DNA of 64,000 bases from Palsa-506 sp963707065. GTDB taxonomy: Bacteria > Actinomycetota > Actinomycetes > Streptosporangiales > Streptosporangiaceae. The stretch spans positions 1 to 64,000 of the forward strand of contig CAVPPJ010000051.1 of assembly GCA_963707065.1 (NCBI GenBank), read 5' to 3'. Under the pieces are notes generated by a model. It saw only the letters and a list, made by a program, of their open reading frames with translations. It did no database searches and was not told the DNA's origin. A program made the position numbers and the translations under genes. Below, piece by piece: positions 8,726-17,572 of this stretch; positions within the stretch are counted from its first letter, which is position 1, and each line of letters begins with the position of its first letter.

Positions 8726-10105
8726 GTGACAGACAGTGCGGGTGACGCACTTGCCTGGGCGCGGGGCGATTTCCCGGGCGCTAGGGAGCCGGGGCTCTGG
8801 CATCCTCGGGCTATGGACAAGGCGCTCGTGCCCGTGCGCGACCTCACGGACCCTGATCAGAACCAGGCGGTGCTCGACGTAGCCTCCACCCTGGCCGACG
8901 GCCGCGCGGTGGGGCGTGCCGCGGGCAGCCACGGTCCGGCAGTGGCAGCCGAGGCGATTGCTGCGGCTCGCTCGCGGCGGCGGCTGGGCGAGCTCGCCGG
9001 GCCGGTCCATCTGACCGTGGTGTGGGCCATGTACGGCGAGACGGGCCGCATGGTCCCCCGTGCAGCGCACCCGCACGGGGAGGACTTCGTACGGACCAAG
9101 GTCCGCCAACTCGATTGGCTGACCGATGGCCTGCCCGGCGTCACGTGGAGCATCATCGCCTGCGACGACGGATGCCCGGACCGGCCCTCGAGTGCCGACC
9201 TCATGACGGAGATCGCGGCGGCCGAAGGCTACCCGGGCAAAGGTCACCGCAGCGTGACGGTGCTCAGGCTGGCTGAGGTGATCGGCGGTGACATCTCGAT
9301 CAGCCCCGCATTCGACCGGCTGACCTCGACCGGGCAGTCCCGCAAGGGCGGATCGATACTGGCCGGGCTGGCTGCGGCGGCCGGGACCGATCCGGCGCGG
9401 GCGAACGGCGCCGGCCGGCATGTGGTCTGCTACACCGACGCGGATCTGTCCGCGAACCTGGCCCAGCTGGGCTCGCTGGCGGCGCCGGTGGTGGCCGGTG
9501 ACAAGGTGGCCGGCGCGCTCGGCCAGCGTTACGGGATCGACGGGGCGGTGCTGGTCCGGGCCGACGGGCCGGTCACCGAGCCGCACAGCACCGGCGACAA
9601 GCCGGACAAGATCATCATCCTGTTCCGCCATTTCGTCCGGGCCTTGCTCATCCCGGCCCTGGCCCAGGTGCTCGACACCCAGGCCGGCTTCAAGGCCTTC
9701 GACGGGGCCGCGCTCGGCCCGGTCCTCCGGCAGATGACGTCCTTCAACGAGACCTTCGACGTCGAGTTGCTCATCCATCTCGCCCAGCACTACGGGCCAC
9801 AGGCCCTGGCAGTCGAGCCGATCGTCTTCACCGAGGACTTCGCCGCGACGAACTTCCCCTCCGTCCAGCCCGGGCCGCGCCACCTGATGATGGTTCACCA
9901 GGTCGTGGAACTCTACGACCGGCTCGTCGCACCGATAGCCCCCGTCACTGGCGAAGCGGCCGGCCTGCTCACCCTAATCAGGACGCTCGACCTCGACGGC
10001 TATGTGACCTTGATCGAGCAGCTTCAGGCCGAGGACTCCGGCGACCCGACACTGTTCGACCGGCGCTGGCCGGTGCAGCACCTTCGCGACATCCTCCGCC
10101 GCTGA
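8726..10105 (+). CDS. GT2-like (GT-A fold) glycosyltransferase
   Basis: A 459-residue soluble protein with the elements of a GT-A glycosyltransferase: HLTVVWAMYG for the first nucleotide-binding strand, SIIACDDGCPDRPS, then the donor/metal motif CYTDADLSANL and the acceptor-side block LDTQAGFKAFDG, which resemble polyprenyl-phosphate sugar synthases (DADLS and QxGFKxF). There is no membrane helix. The last third (NFPSVQPGPRHLMMVHQVVELYDR) is outside the standard fold. The start is not certain: GTG 8726 gives the long form, ATG 8813 is also in frame, and neither has a clear ribosome site. Donor and acceptor unknown. Confidence 0.7.
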   Translation: MTDSAGDALAWARGDFPGAREPGLWHPRAMDKALVPVRDLTDPDQNQAVLDVASTLADGRAVGRAAGSHGPAVAAEAIAAARSRRRLGELAGPVHLTVVWAMYGETGRMVPRAAHPHGEDFVRTKVRQLDWLTDGLPGVTWSIIACDDGCPDRPSSADLMTEIAAAEGYPGKGHRSVTVLRLAEVIGGDISISPAFDRLTSTGQSRKGGSILAGLAAAAGTDPARANGAGRHVVCYTDADLSANLAQLGSLAAPVVAGDKVAGALGQRYGIDGAVLVRADGPVTEPHSTGDKPDKIIILFRHFVRALLIPALAQVLDTQAGFKAFDGAALGPVLRQMTSFNETFDVELLIHLAQHYGPQALAVEPIVFTEDFAATNFPSVQPGPRHLMMVHQVVELYDRLVAPIAPVTGEAAGLLTLIRTLDLDGYVTLIEQLQAEDSGDPTLFDRRWPVQHLRDILRR

Positions 10106-10207
10106 CACGGCAGATACGCATCCGCAACGCCCGCATCCGGCACGACGGCGCCGCGAGAACGAGCGTCATCGCGGCAGATGAGTGTGCATCGTCGTTAGCA
10201 TGACCAG

Positions 10208-10738
10208 GTGATCCTCTGGCTGAACGGGACGTTCGGGTCGGGCAAGACCACGACCGCGCTGGAGCTGCTTCCGATGATCGCGTCCAGTCGGCTCTTTGAT
10301 CCGGAGACCGTGGGCTACATGCTCCAGCCCAATCTCAGTGACCATCCGGTGTCTGATTTCCAGCACTGGCCGCCCTGGCGCCCGCTGGTGGTGGCCACCG
10401 CCGCGCAGTTGGCTGGCTTTACCGGCCAGCATCTGATTGCGCCGCAGACGATCCTGGTCCGCGCCTACCTGGAGCAGATATTTGCCGGTCTGCGCGTCGC
10501 CGGGCTTTCGGTGTTCCATGTCGTCCTCGATGCCGACGAGGACATTCTCCGGCAGCGCATCCTGGGCTTCGATGAGGCTCAGGCCTGGCGGCTAGCCCAC
10601 CTAGCCGAATACCGGGCATCGCGCTCATGGATGACCGCTGCAGCCGACCTTGTCGTGGACACTGGACGCAGGACACCTGCCGAGACTGCGCGCCACATCG
10701 CCGTGGCCCTGCCTGATGTGACGTCACGGGCGCCATAG
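10208..10738 (+). CDS. TmrB-like P-loop kinase/ATPase
   Basis: A 176-residue P-loop protein starting MILWLNGTFGSGKTTT with a Walker A at the extreme N-terminus. It resembles the tunicamycin-resistance protein TmrB (W-[IL]-N-G-x-F-G-S-G-K-T) and shikimate-kinase-like small kinases; LFDPETVGYML also fits TmrB. A later VFHVVLDADEDILRQRI could be the lid region. The GTG start directly opens the beta strand of the P-loop. It is isolated from its neighbours by short gaps; role in antibiotic self-protection or nucleotide metabolism is unproven. Confidence 0.75.
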   Translation: MILWLNGTFGSGKTTTALELLPMIASSRLFDPETVGYMLQPNLSDHPVSDFQHWPPWRPLVVATAAQLAGFTGQHLIAPQTILVRAYLEQIFAGLRVAGLSVFHVVLDADEDILRQRILGFDEAQAWRLAHLAEYRASRSWMTAAADLVVDTGRRTPAETARHIAVALPDVTSRAP

Positions 10739-10866
10739 CTCAGTCGCACGAATTGCGGCATAGCAGTGCGCTTCCGTCAGGGATCATGGGCGAGCGCTCT
10801 TCTCACGGAGTTGTGCGTGTGCCGACCGCCCTTGCATGCGCGATGGCGCCCCTAGAGTGGCGGTTC

Positions 10867-11382
10867 ATGAACGTTGCTGCGATATCCGGTCTTTTCGCCA
10901 TCGCCGGCGCCGTTGCTGGATGGAGCCTGAACCAGCTGGGCCTTCGCCTGGCCCGAAGGACCGAGCGGCGCGAGTCGGATGTCCGTGACACGGACCAACG
11001 GGTGTTCGCGGCCGCGACGGCCGCAACCCGTTTCAGCGAGGCTGTCCGATGGCTCGTCCAGATTGACTGGGGGAAGGACGTAGTCGGCCAGGGACCGTCG
11101 CACGCCGCCTACGAGCAGGTGGTTATCGAGGCACAGGCTGAGCTTCGTCGATTGCGGGAAGCTCTCCTGGGCATCACCATCAAGGGACCGGACGGCTCCG
11201 TGCCCGGCCTAGAGAGAATTATCTCCACTGCGCAAGAACTGTGGGACAAATTTGTGCCAGCCACCCGGCGGTCGATCGGTGAAGAGCCGCAACCCTGGCT
11301 GCTGGGCTGTGACTCACTAGCGGCCGCGGTGCAATCCTGGGCTCAGCAACACTCGAGCCCGCCACATACGCGAACTCACTAG
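10867..11382 (+). CDS. Hypothetical membrane-anchored protein
   Basis: From ATG 10867 the protein has one N-terminal hydrophobic helix (ISGLFAIAGAVAGWSLNQLG), then a charged, mostly helical cytosolic part (LARRTERRESDVRDTDQR, AQAELRRLREALL), giving 171 residues. No known domain recognised. Codon use matches the surroundings. An upstream in-frame ATG at 10843 is possible; neither has a clear ribosome site, so a leaderless transcript is likely. Confidence 0.5.
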   Translation: MNVAAISGLFAIAGAVAGWSLNQLGLRLARRTERRESDVRDTDQRVFAAATAATRFSEAVRWLVQIDWGKDVVGQGPSHAAYEQVVIEAQAELRRLREALLGITIKGPDGSVPGLERIISTAQELWDKFVPATRRSIGEEPQPWLLGCDSLAAAVQSWAQQHSSPPHTRTH

Positions 11383-11513
11383 CAATCAGCGGCAAAATGA
11401 GTGCGGCTGGACGCCGGGCAAACAGGCATATCGGGAACGGATGACGGTTCCGGCAGGCGAACTGCGAGGACGCTGGATCGCGCAGCGATCCAGTTTGCGT
11501 GACAATTGACAGC

Positions 11514-11816
11514 ATGGCCTACTGCGAGCTTTGTGACATGAACCGCGACTCCTGCCCACATGGTCTTGCGGAGAGGCGCGCGGGCACGGCGGTGGGTGCT
11601 TCCTTCCTCCTGATCTCGCCGAGGGGCATGGCGCATTTCCCGGGATGCCCCCACAAAGGCGATGACCCTGACCTCCACGACTGGAGCAATCTCGACGTTC
11701 CCCAGGCCTGGCAACGCCTGGGGAACGGCGAACATCTACATGCCACCGGCGGCGAACGTAGCGATCTTGTCGCCACCTCCCGGTGCCAGACCTGCCTGAG
11801 TCATGGTCCGTGGTAA
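11514..11816 (+). CDS. Small cysteine/histidine-rich protein, probable zinc binding
   Basis: A 100-residue protein starting MAYCELCDMNRDSCPHG, with more metal-type pairs later (FPGCPHKGD and SRCQTCLSHG). The regular C-x-x-C and C-x-H pattern suggests one or two structural zinc sites. Similar small proteins beginning MAYCELC with an HGL segment occur in other actinobacteria without an assigned role. ATG 11514 was preferred to the upstream GTG 11499 because the conserved N-terminus starts there. Confidence 0.6.
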   Translation: MAYCELCDMNRDSCPHGLAERRAGTAVGASFLLISPRGMAHFPGCPHKGDDPDLHDWSNLDVPQAWQRLGNGEHLHATGGERSDLVATSRCQTCLSHGPW

Positions 11817-11914
11817 ATCTCTAGATCGCCTGCCTGCCAGTTCGCGAGTACTCGCCCTTCGGTGTGGCTGGGACCTGCGCGGCGCAGTCTCGGTCGGCGG
11901 CAATAGCGGACGTT

Positions 11915-12505
11915 CTATGAGGGTTGGACTGGTGCCAGGTCGAGCAAGTACCAGGCCTTGATCGTGGAGTCGCGGTCATCGTCCCATCGGCTCATATTTT
12001 CGATCTCAAATGTGCGAAGTACCTTGCCCGGGTGGCCGGCAAGAGCCCGTCCTGGATCGCTAGCGACGTCATCGATCTGACTGTGCTCGATCTTCAGACG
12101 GCGCACGTACCAGTCGCTGCGCAGATCGGGCAGGCCGAATGCATCCCACTCGTAATCGGCCACCACGCTGAGCATGCACTGCGCGGTAAGGCGCGAGCCG
12201 GCTGCCACCACGGACGCGCGCCCCGCAGTCCGGGCGATAAACGCCTGATCACCGGTGATGATCACGAACTCCGAGCCGGCCTGCCGATGCACAGGCCCCT
12301 CGCCGGAGTACACATCCCGGGCAGCCCCGGCCAATCCGGTGAGTTCATGCAAGTGGCCGCCGGCGCGATCCGCCAGTTCCGCGACGCCATCCACCGGTGT
12401 CCTGGGCGGCCCCACACTGAGGCAGTCGGCCCGCAGCCCGACACCGGCCAGATACGAGCCGCGGCCAAGTTCAGGAGCACCATCCTGAACGATCCAGGTC
12501 GCCAT
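11915..12505 (-). CDS. Conserved hypothetical protein
   Basis: A roughly 196-residue protein starting MATWIVQDGAPELGRGSY, with no signal peptide or membrane helix after that start. Hydrophobic strands such as FVIITGDQAFIARTAG and CMLSVVADYEWDAF suggest an all-beta or alpha/beta fold. I cannot name the family. In-frame upstream ATGs at 12514 and 12529 would add a short hydrophobic lead (MMFIMWVY). The gene faces away from the small zinc-type protein. Confidence 0.5.
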   Translation of the reverse strand: MATWIVQDGAPELGRGSYLAGVGLRADCLSVGPPRTPVDGVAELADRAGGHLHELTGLAGAARDVYSGEGPVHRQAGSEFVIITGDQAFIARTAGRASVVAAGSRLTAQCMLSVVADYEWDAFGLPDLRSDWYVRRLKIEHSQIDDVASDPGRALAGHPGKVLRTFEIENMSRWDDDRDSTIKAWYLLDLAPVQPS

Positions 12506-12627
12506 ATACACCCACATGATGAACATCATCCCCGCTGCGCTGCCGTGCCCGTCCCCTCGCGGCACGCTCAGTCCGGCAATAGCTGTCCGCTACCAGCGGC
12601 AGATGCGGTAATCCGATGCCCGGACTG

Positions 12628-13188
12628 CTATCTGGGAACCTCCTCGTGTGACGGCACCTGATTGGCGTCGATGGAAGCTCGCTCAATGTCGGTCAGCCCG
12701 GCGGCGGCGAGGATCTGCTGGACCATGGCGTTCTTCCCGCGGCCGTATTCGTCGATGTTCGCGGCCGTGGCGCTGGCCCGCTTCTTCACGGCCGCATACT
12801 GCTCCCGCAAGTCAGCGTCGGCCCGCAGGATGTCCCGGACAGCCAGGTGATTGCGCAGCGACAGCGAACCCTCTACCACGACGTAGGTGTTTGTCCCGGC
12901 CAGCCGCTCTGGCTCCTTGAATGCCCACCGCAGCGGGATGCCGAGCTCGCCGAGCGGTTTGAACCCCAGCCTGGTCAGGGCCTGCGACGCTGCGGCCACG
13001 TCCTGCCCGGCGACCACGATGTCGCAGTCGATGACCGGCTTGGCCGCCAGGCCGCGCACCGAAGTGCTGCCGACGTGCTCGATGGCCACCACGGGCACAC
13101 CCGCGGCTGCCATCGCCCGGGTGTACTCCCGGCGCAACCGCTCAAATCGCTGCGGCCACGCCGGGTCGTATTCCACCACCACAATCAC
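12628..13188 (-). CDS. GrpB family protein (UPF0157, nucleotidyltransferase fold)
   Basis: A 186-residue protein of the GrpB/UPF0157 family. The diagnostic block IEHVGSTSVRGLAAKPVIDCDIVV (His, Gly-Ser and paired acidic residues of a nucleotidyltransferase-like fold) sits in the N-terminal third, preceded by VEYDPAWPQRFERLRREY. The C-terminal FKEPERLAGTNTYVVV and NHLAVRDILRAD also fit. In some bacteria the domain is fused to dephospho-CoA kinase; here it stands alone. GTG 13188 was chosen because the family N-terminus begins there, while the longer reading adds an Arg/Pro-rich extension. Confidence 0.88.
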   Translation of the reverse strand: MIVVVEYDPAWPQRFERLRREYTRAMAAAGVPVVAIEHVGSTSVRGLAAKPVIDCDIVVAGQDVAAASQALTRLGFKPLGELGIPLRWAFKEPERLAGTNTYVVVEGSLSLRNHLAVRDILRADADLREQYAAVKKRASATAANIDEYGRGKNAMVQQILAAAGLTDIERASIDANQVPSHEEVPR

Positions 13189-13450
13189 GCCTGGCAATCT
13201 ACCCAGGGCAGCGCACCGGCCGGACACCCGAATGGGCCGGCGAGGCAGCAAAGCCGGACGCTCGGCATCAGCTCGGGCAGCGGCAGAACCGGACGTCCAC
13301 GCCGAGCGCTGCCGATGCATGGATATACGACCGGGCCACCCACCTACTCCCGCCGTGGGGTTTTGTCACTGCTGCGCCGAGCTCTTGATAACGCGCCGAG
13401 CCGCCGCGGACATGCCGGCTCCGCGGCCAAGTCAGGACGTTAGAAGAAGA

Positions 13451-13481
13451 TATATTTTGTCATTCGCGAGAACGAGATATA
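13451..13481. promoter_or_regulatory. AT-rich imperfect dyad, candidate operator
   Basis: TATATTTTGTCATTCGCGA is mirrored by TCGCGAGAACGAGATATA around a central TCGCGA (13464-13469). It is one of the few AT-rich stretches here and lies 80 bp upstream of the lipoprotein hydrolase gene. TATAT...ATATA outer arms with a GC core resemble operators of PadR/TetR-type repressors, but no regulator gene is adjacent. Confidence 0.35.
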
Positions 13482-13514
13482 GCTTGATGATGTCAGGCAA
13501 CCGCCGCATACAGG

Positions 13515-13571
13515 AGTCACGATGCCGGCCAGAGCTGCTCCGCCACGAAGTAGGTAGTCACGATGCCGGCC
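13515..13571 (+). repeat. Duplicated translation-start segment
   Basis: The 16-mer AGTCACGATGCCGGCC occurs at 13515-13530 and again at 13556-13571, 41 bp apart, each containing an ATG followed by codons for Pro-Ala-Arg. The first copy has AGGAG just before it but its frame closes after 11 codons; the second copy is the start of the lipoprotein hydrolase and lacks a good ribosome site. The first could therefore act as a short upstream ORF. Confidence 0.6.
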
Positions 13572-14474
13572 CGGGCGGAGCACATAAGGGTTCCGGTCAG
13601 TTTGATGCTCGCGGTGTGCTGCGCGGCGGCGGCTCTGGCGGGATGCGGGTCTGGCAGCGGGCCGGATGTACTGACTTCACCCATACGCGTCGTCCGCACC
13701 TCTGCCGGGACGGTGGCCTACCGCGAGCTGGGCAGCGGGCCCGCGCTGCTGCTCATCACGGGAGCGGATGCGTCCATGGACGGCTGGCCGCCGAGTTTCG
13801 TCGACGCCCTGGCCGCCCATCACAAAGTTGTGGTCTTCGATAATGCGGGGGTTGGCCGGACCTCTGCGGTCTCGGCGCCGGATTTGCTGAGCATCGCAGC
13901 CATGGCCAGCCAGACGAGCGCCCTGATCTCCGCGCTTCGGCTACGCCGCCCCGCCGTGCTCGGATGGTCAATGGGAGGCATGATCGCGCAGGCTCTGGCT
14001 GTCAGCCATCCGGCCCAGGTAAGCCGGCTTATCCTGGCCGCTACCACAGCAGGGACCGGCAAGGCACTGCCCCTGCCGTCCTACACTGCCGCCGTGTTCT
14101 CCCTGAGCCCTGCGAAGCAAACGGCCGTGCTTTTCCCGGCGAATCAGGCCGCCGCAGCCCGGGCTTACCTCAACGCCATCCTTCAGTACCCGGGCTCCTA
14201 CGGCCCATCCGCCGCCACATCTCGCAGCCAGGTGCTCGCCGTTGACCGATGGCTGGCAGGACAGGACGCAGCGGGCCGGCTGGTGGGAGATATCCGGGTG
14301 CCCACGCTGGTCGCCGGCGGAACCCGGGATGAGTTCATGCCGGTGGCTAACGAAAGGCTCCTGGCCAGCAGTGTGCCCGGCGCGAAGCTGCTTCTCTTTG
14401 ACGATGCCGGGCATGCCTTCTGGGCCCAGGACGCAGCGAGCTTCATCCGAGCCGTCGACACCTTTACGGGCTGA
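13563..14474 (+). CDS. Lipoprotein alpha/beta hydrolase
   Basis: A 303-residue exported lipoprotein: Arg/His n-region, hydrophobic helix and lipobox LAGC near residue 28, then a complete alpha/beta hydrolase. The oxyanion strand LLLITGADASMDGW precedes the nucleophile elbow GWSMGGM, the acid is likely Asp in AGGTRDEF, and the catalytic histidine is in DDAGHAFW close to the C-terminus. The fold matches small-ester or epoxide-type hydrolases anchored to the outer face of the membrane. Substrate cannot be assigned. Translation may be influenced by the duplicated start segment just upstream. Confidence 0.85.
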   Translation: MPARAEHIRVPVSLMLAVCCAAAALAGCGSGSGPDVLTSPIRVVRTSAGTVAYRELGSGPALLLITGADASMDGWPPSFVDALAAHHKVVVFDNAGVGRTSAVSAPDLLSIAAMASQTSALISALRLRRPAVLGWSMGGMIAQALAVSHPAQVSRLILAATTAGTGKALPLPSYTAAVFSLSPAKQTAVLFPANQAAAARAYLNAILQYPGSYGPSAATSRSQVLAVDRWLAGQDAAGRLVGDIRVPTLVAGGTRDEFMPVANERLLASSVPGAKLLLFDDAGHAFWAQDAASFIRAVDTFTG

Positions 14475-14800
14475 AAACCGCACATGCTCAGGCGTGCATC
14501 AAACCCGGCGAGCTCCAAACCGTCTCGCCGTCCTGACCACGCAGAACAAGGGGTTCTGTGCAATCCGATCGCACCAGGCGCTTGCTCGATGCGCGGCACA
14601 TGGTCGGCGTTCGGCGTCATCTGATGAGCGCCGACGGTGCGGCGTAGCGGGCAGCCACAATCGACAGCCGTTGCTCAGCGCGGCGATTAATCATGCGCAC
14701 AGGAGAGCTGAGCCGACGACCGCTATTCGGCAGATCCGTGAGCCGGTCGGCATACCCCGATGGCAGCGCCGTGACCGACGAACAGCGCTGTTCCGGTCGA
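14475..14800. other. Intergenic stretch, nothing recognised
   Basis: About 325 bp between the lipoprotein hydrolase and a small leftward ORF. Short open frames exist on both strands but none shows a domain, a ribosome site or convincing codon bias. I see no clear hairpin or promoter. Confidence 0.4.
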
Positions 14801-14986
14801 TTATGCCCCGGGCCGGGGATCCTTGCCCGTCTCGTCGAGTTCCGGCTCGATCCCGCCTTCGCGGTGCTGTTCTTGCGTGCGCAGGATCTCCCGCATCAAG
14901 GCAGCGTCGCGCGCCTCGTCCGCTACGCCAGGATCGTGTCCTGGCTTCCCGCCGGAGTTGCCCGGCGCCTGTTCTGGCTCACCCAT
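14801..14986 (-). CDS. Small acidic hypothetical protein
   Basis: A 61-residue hydrophilic protein starting MGEPEQAPGNSGG, with a helix ADEARDAALMREILRTQEQH and an acidic tail PELDETGKDPRPG. It has no cysteine, signal or membrane segment and looks partly disordered. The frame also extends upstream to an ATG at 15148, but the extension is Arg/Trp-rich and unlike a real N-terminus. GGAG lies 11 bases before ATG 14986. Function unknown. Confidence 0.4.
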   Translation of the reverse strand: MGEPEQAPGNSGGKPGHDPGVADEARDAALMREILRTQEQHREGGIEPELDETGKDPRPGA

Positions 14987-15144
14987 GACCCTGATTCTCC
15001 TCCAGCCGGGAAATTCTGGCCCGGCACCCAGCCAGATCCATCGTCGTGCGCCGCGGCCCTCATGGGAAGCGCCATTCGAGGGCGCCGAACGAAGCCCCGG
15101 CGCCTCGTGGCTGACCAATGCCGGCACGTGCCAAGGTAATCCAG

Positions 15145-15663
15145 TCACTCTCGTGCCGGGAAGATCCCTTGCATGGCGATGCAGAAGTTCAGGACGAGGT
15201 AGGGCTGGATATTGGGGTGCGGATCGTTTCCCCCGGCTTCGCCGAGCATCCCCGCGTCCATGACGGTGCTCGTGTCAGGCGCAGCCACGTAAATGTCGGT
15301 ATTAGCTTGGGCCAGCGCGCGGCCCTCCGGCCTGCGTGCTGCGGCCGGATTGTTATTGGCGTGCACGGAGTGGGTGTGCGCTGGCATCTGAGCTGGCAGG
15401 AGCGTCACGCTCTCGGTACCGCCGGTCTGGCCCGCGCTGTAGGCAGCTAGCCCCGCGCCCTGGCCTTGGTGGACCGCCACGCGTGACCGCAGGTCAGGCA
15501 GGGCAAAGGTGGTTGTCCCATTACCTCCATAGGTCGTGCCGAGGAGGCTGAAGAGCGCGGCGTTCTGACTGATCGACAGGGTCTGGCCGTTGCAGAGGGC
15601 CCAGCCTTGCGGCGGGAAGTTGAAGCCGAAGATCCTGATCTCGCCGAGATATGGCTCAGACAC
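15145..15663 (-). CDS. Phage tail collar domain protein (microcystin-dependent-protein type)
   Basis: A 172-residue protein matching the tail-collar family: EPYLGEIRIFGFNFPPQGWALCNGQ at the N-terminus, LFSLLGTTYGGNGTTTFALPDLRSRV in the middle, then PAQMPAHTHSV and PYLVLNFCIAMQG at the end. These blocks are shared by short tail-fibre tips and by bacterial proteins of the Mdp type. GTG 15663 is preceded by AAGGAGACGACG, a strong ribosome site, and the longer in-frame reading is discarded. No other phage structural gene is nearby, so this is not a prophage. A GNAT gene is transcribed divergently from the other side. Confidence 0.88.
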   Translation of the reverse strand: MSEPYLGEIRIFGFNFPPQGWALCNGQTLSISQNAALFSLLGTTYGGNGTTTFALPDLRSRVAVHQGQGAGLAAYSAGQTGGTESVTLLPAQMPAHTHSVHANNNPAAARRPEGRALAQANTDIYVAAPDTSTVMDAGMLGEAGGNDPHPNIQPYLVLNFCIAMQGIFPARE

Positions 15664-15861
15664 CGTCGTCTCCTTGAGGGATGGCGTGCACACAGCCGAT
15701 TGATGATGGCGTCGGCGGCGGCCTTCGCGTGTTCTGTCTCTCAGCTTAAATAGTCCGAGGTCCGGAAGACAGTCCCATGCGCCAGCATCGTCGGCCATCG
15801 ATCACCGGGCTGGTCGCCGCCTGTCGGCTGACAAGCTGGAGCCACTAAAATCTCGGGCATC

Positions 15862-16356
15862 ATGCATGGCAAAGTCAGCGCCCGACCCGAGCTTCTCCCC
15901 GAAGACGGCGGCTTTCTGCTGACCCTCTACGCGACCGTGCGGAAACCGGAACTGACCGGGCTGGGCTGGTCTGCAGCGGAGCAGGAGGCTTTCATCCGGA
16001 TGCAGTTCGATGCCCAGATCCGTCACTACCGCGGATGCTTCCCGGACGCCCGCTATTCGGTCATTTGGGTGGGCGGCGAGCGGGCCGGGCGCATGATCGT
16101 CAGGCGCTCCGACGAGGAGATCCTCATCGTCGACATCGCCCTCCTCCCGGAGTTCCGGAGCGCTGGTATCGGAAGCGCGCTGGTCCGGCGCCTGCTAGCT
16201 GAGGCCGATGCCGGCCGGCTCCCCGTCAGATGCCACGTACTGCAGGGCAGTGACGCCCGCCGGTTCTGGGAGCGTGCCGGGTTCGTGGCGCAGGACGGGG
16301 ACGGAGACGGGGTCTATGTGGCCATGGAGCGCCCATGCGAAACCTTGCCACCCTGA
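15862..16356 (+). CDS. GNAT family N-acetyltransferase
   Basis: A 164-residue acetyltransferase. Motif A with the acetyl-CoA pyrophosphate loop is seen as IALLPEFRSAGIGSALVRRLL (R/Q-x-x-G-x-G/A form), followed by the C-terminal motif ARRFWERAGFVAQDGD. The N-terminal part (LPEDGGFLLTLYATVR, then LGWSAAEQEAFIRMQFDAQ) resembles GNAT proteins found beside tail-collar genes in other bacteria, so the divergent tail-collar gene may be a functional partner; that link is inference. Substrate unknown. ATG 15862 is the only early start. Confidence 0.85.
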   Translation: MHGKVSARPELLPEDGGFLLTLYATVRKPELTGLGWSAAEQEAFIRMQFDAQIRHYRGCFPDARYSVIWVGGERAGRMIVRRSDEEILIVDIALLPEFRSAGIGSALVRRLLAEADAGRLPVRCHVLQGSDARRFWERAGFVAQDGDGDGVYVAMERPCETLPP

Positions 16357-16644
16357 CCACCCTCGATTTCGAGATCGTCATGACAGGGCCGTCAAAGTCG
16401 TGCCCGGCAGCCCACCGGGCGCCTCACTACGTAGTAACGCCCGGAGGCAACAGGCGGTCCGCGTGCATCGCACGGTCCGCGGCCCGGACACTTGTTTCAG
16501 CACGCCTGGGGCGTGTCCGGACAGGCGTAATGGCCGTCGTCTCTGGTTGCGCAGGCCGGCGTCCCAGCGAGTTCCCATTTGACCGCGGCTTTGACCGCGG
16601 CCGTTCTTGGCCGATGATGGCGTGAGGAGATGCGGAGGCCGGTT

Positions 16645-17304
16645 ATGGCGGAGTCAGTGGCGGACCTGCTGGGCCGGCTGCGCTTCGTCGGCGGGCCGGT
16701 CGAGACGCTGTATCTGAATCAGCCGAGGGTCCGGGAGAGCTTCGTCGGTCAGCTGGGCGCTATCGAGTCCTTCACCAGGGGCGTTACGAAGGAGGGGAGC
16801 GTGGAGGCGCCGGTTATCAAGATCGGTGCCGGATTGACCGCGGAGTCCGGCGTGACGTGGAACCTGGCTGATCCGACCGCGCAGGTGCTGGTGCTTCATG
16901 CCGCGCTGGAGACGAATGGCGCTGTGCACGTTCTGGATGGCGCGGTTCCGGGGAACTACATCGACTTTGTCGGCGTCGGCGCGATCTCCCGTCCCGGCAT
17001 GCTGGATGCCGGGCATCAGGCGGCCCTGCGGGACCGGCCTGGCCTTTACGCCGCGCTTGAGTCCGAGCGGGCGGCCCAGGAGAACGTATTGCGGATGATG
17101 GAGGGCCAGGCGGCCGCGATGTGGCTGCTGACGATCGGCGACGGCGCCTCCTTGTGTGCCGCCGTCCTGAATGATTGCTGGCTGAGCCCGTCATCGTCGT
17201 CGTGGATGACTGGTTGCCGCTGGCGGGTCTTTGCGATGCTCCGCCGCGTGCATGAGACGGGGATTCCGCTCCTGGCCGCGCTCCACGTCAGCGTGCAGTG
17301 GTGA
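16645..17304 (+). CDS. Conserved hypothetical protein
   Basis: A 219-residue protein starting MAESVADLLGRLRFVGGPVETLYLNQPRVRESFV. The opening YLN-x-x-RV-x-x-xxxQ followed by a strand-rich segment resembles actinobacterial proteins with a DUF6414-like architecture, but I am not sure. No signal peptide or membrane helix. ATG 16645 has GGAGG six bases upstream; ATG 16630 is also in frame with GAGGAG directly against it. Function unknown. Confidence 0.6.
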   Translation: MAESVADLLGRLRFVGGPVETLYLNQPRVRESFVGQLGAIESFTRGVTKEGSVEAPVIKIGAGLTAESGVTWNLADPTAQVLVLHAALETNGAVHVLDGAVPGNYIDFVGVGAISRPGMLDAGHQAALRDRPGLYAALESERAAQENVLRMMEGQAAAMWLLTIGDGASLCAAVLNDCWLSPSSSSWMTGCRWRVFAMLRRVHETGIPLLAALHVSVQW

Positions 17305-17470
17305 GACATCCGGCGGCCGAGAGCGGGCCGGGCGCCGGATGTGACCGGGTTGGCACGACCCCCGCCTAGTCGGGCACGACGTTACTCGGCGTAGCGGGCC
17401 AGCAGTGCCCTCACCAGACGCAGGCGGATACTTACCTGTTCAGCGCCAGATCTCGCTCAAAGTAGACCTT

Positions 17471-17497
17471 TTGCTGACCAGGTCGAATGGTTATACT
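17471..17497 (+). promoter_or_regulatory. Candidate sigma-70-type promoter
   Basis: TTGCTG (17471-17476) and TATACT (17492-17497) are separated by 15 bp in an unusually AT-rich stretch, 75 bp before the first CxxC paralog. The -10 is strong, the spacer is short. Confidence 0.35.
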
Positions 17498-17572
17498 TTA
17501 CTTTCGGTTACTGCCCCCAGACCCCGGGCGGTGGAAGGATTCTCAACCTGAGCCGAACGAGCGGGGGCAGGT

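Noticed and set aside
15145..15663. Prophage or contractile injection system suggested by the tail-collar protein
   Set aside because: No sheath, tube, baseplate, integrase or lysis gene is found on either side.
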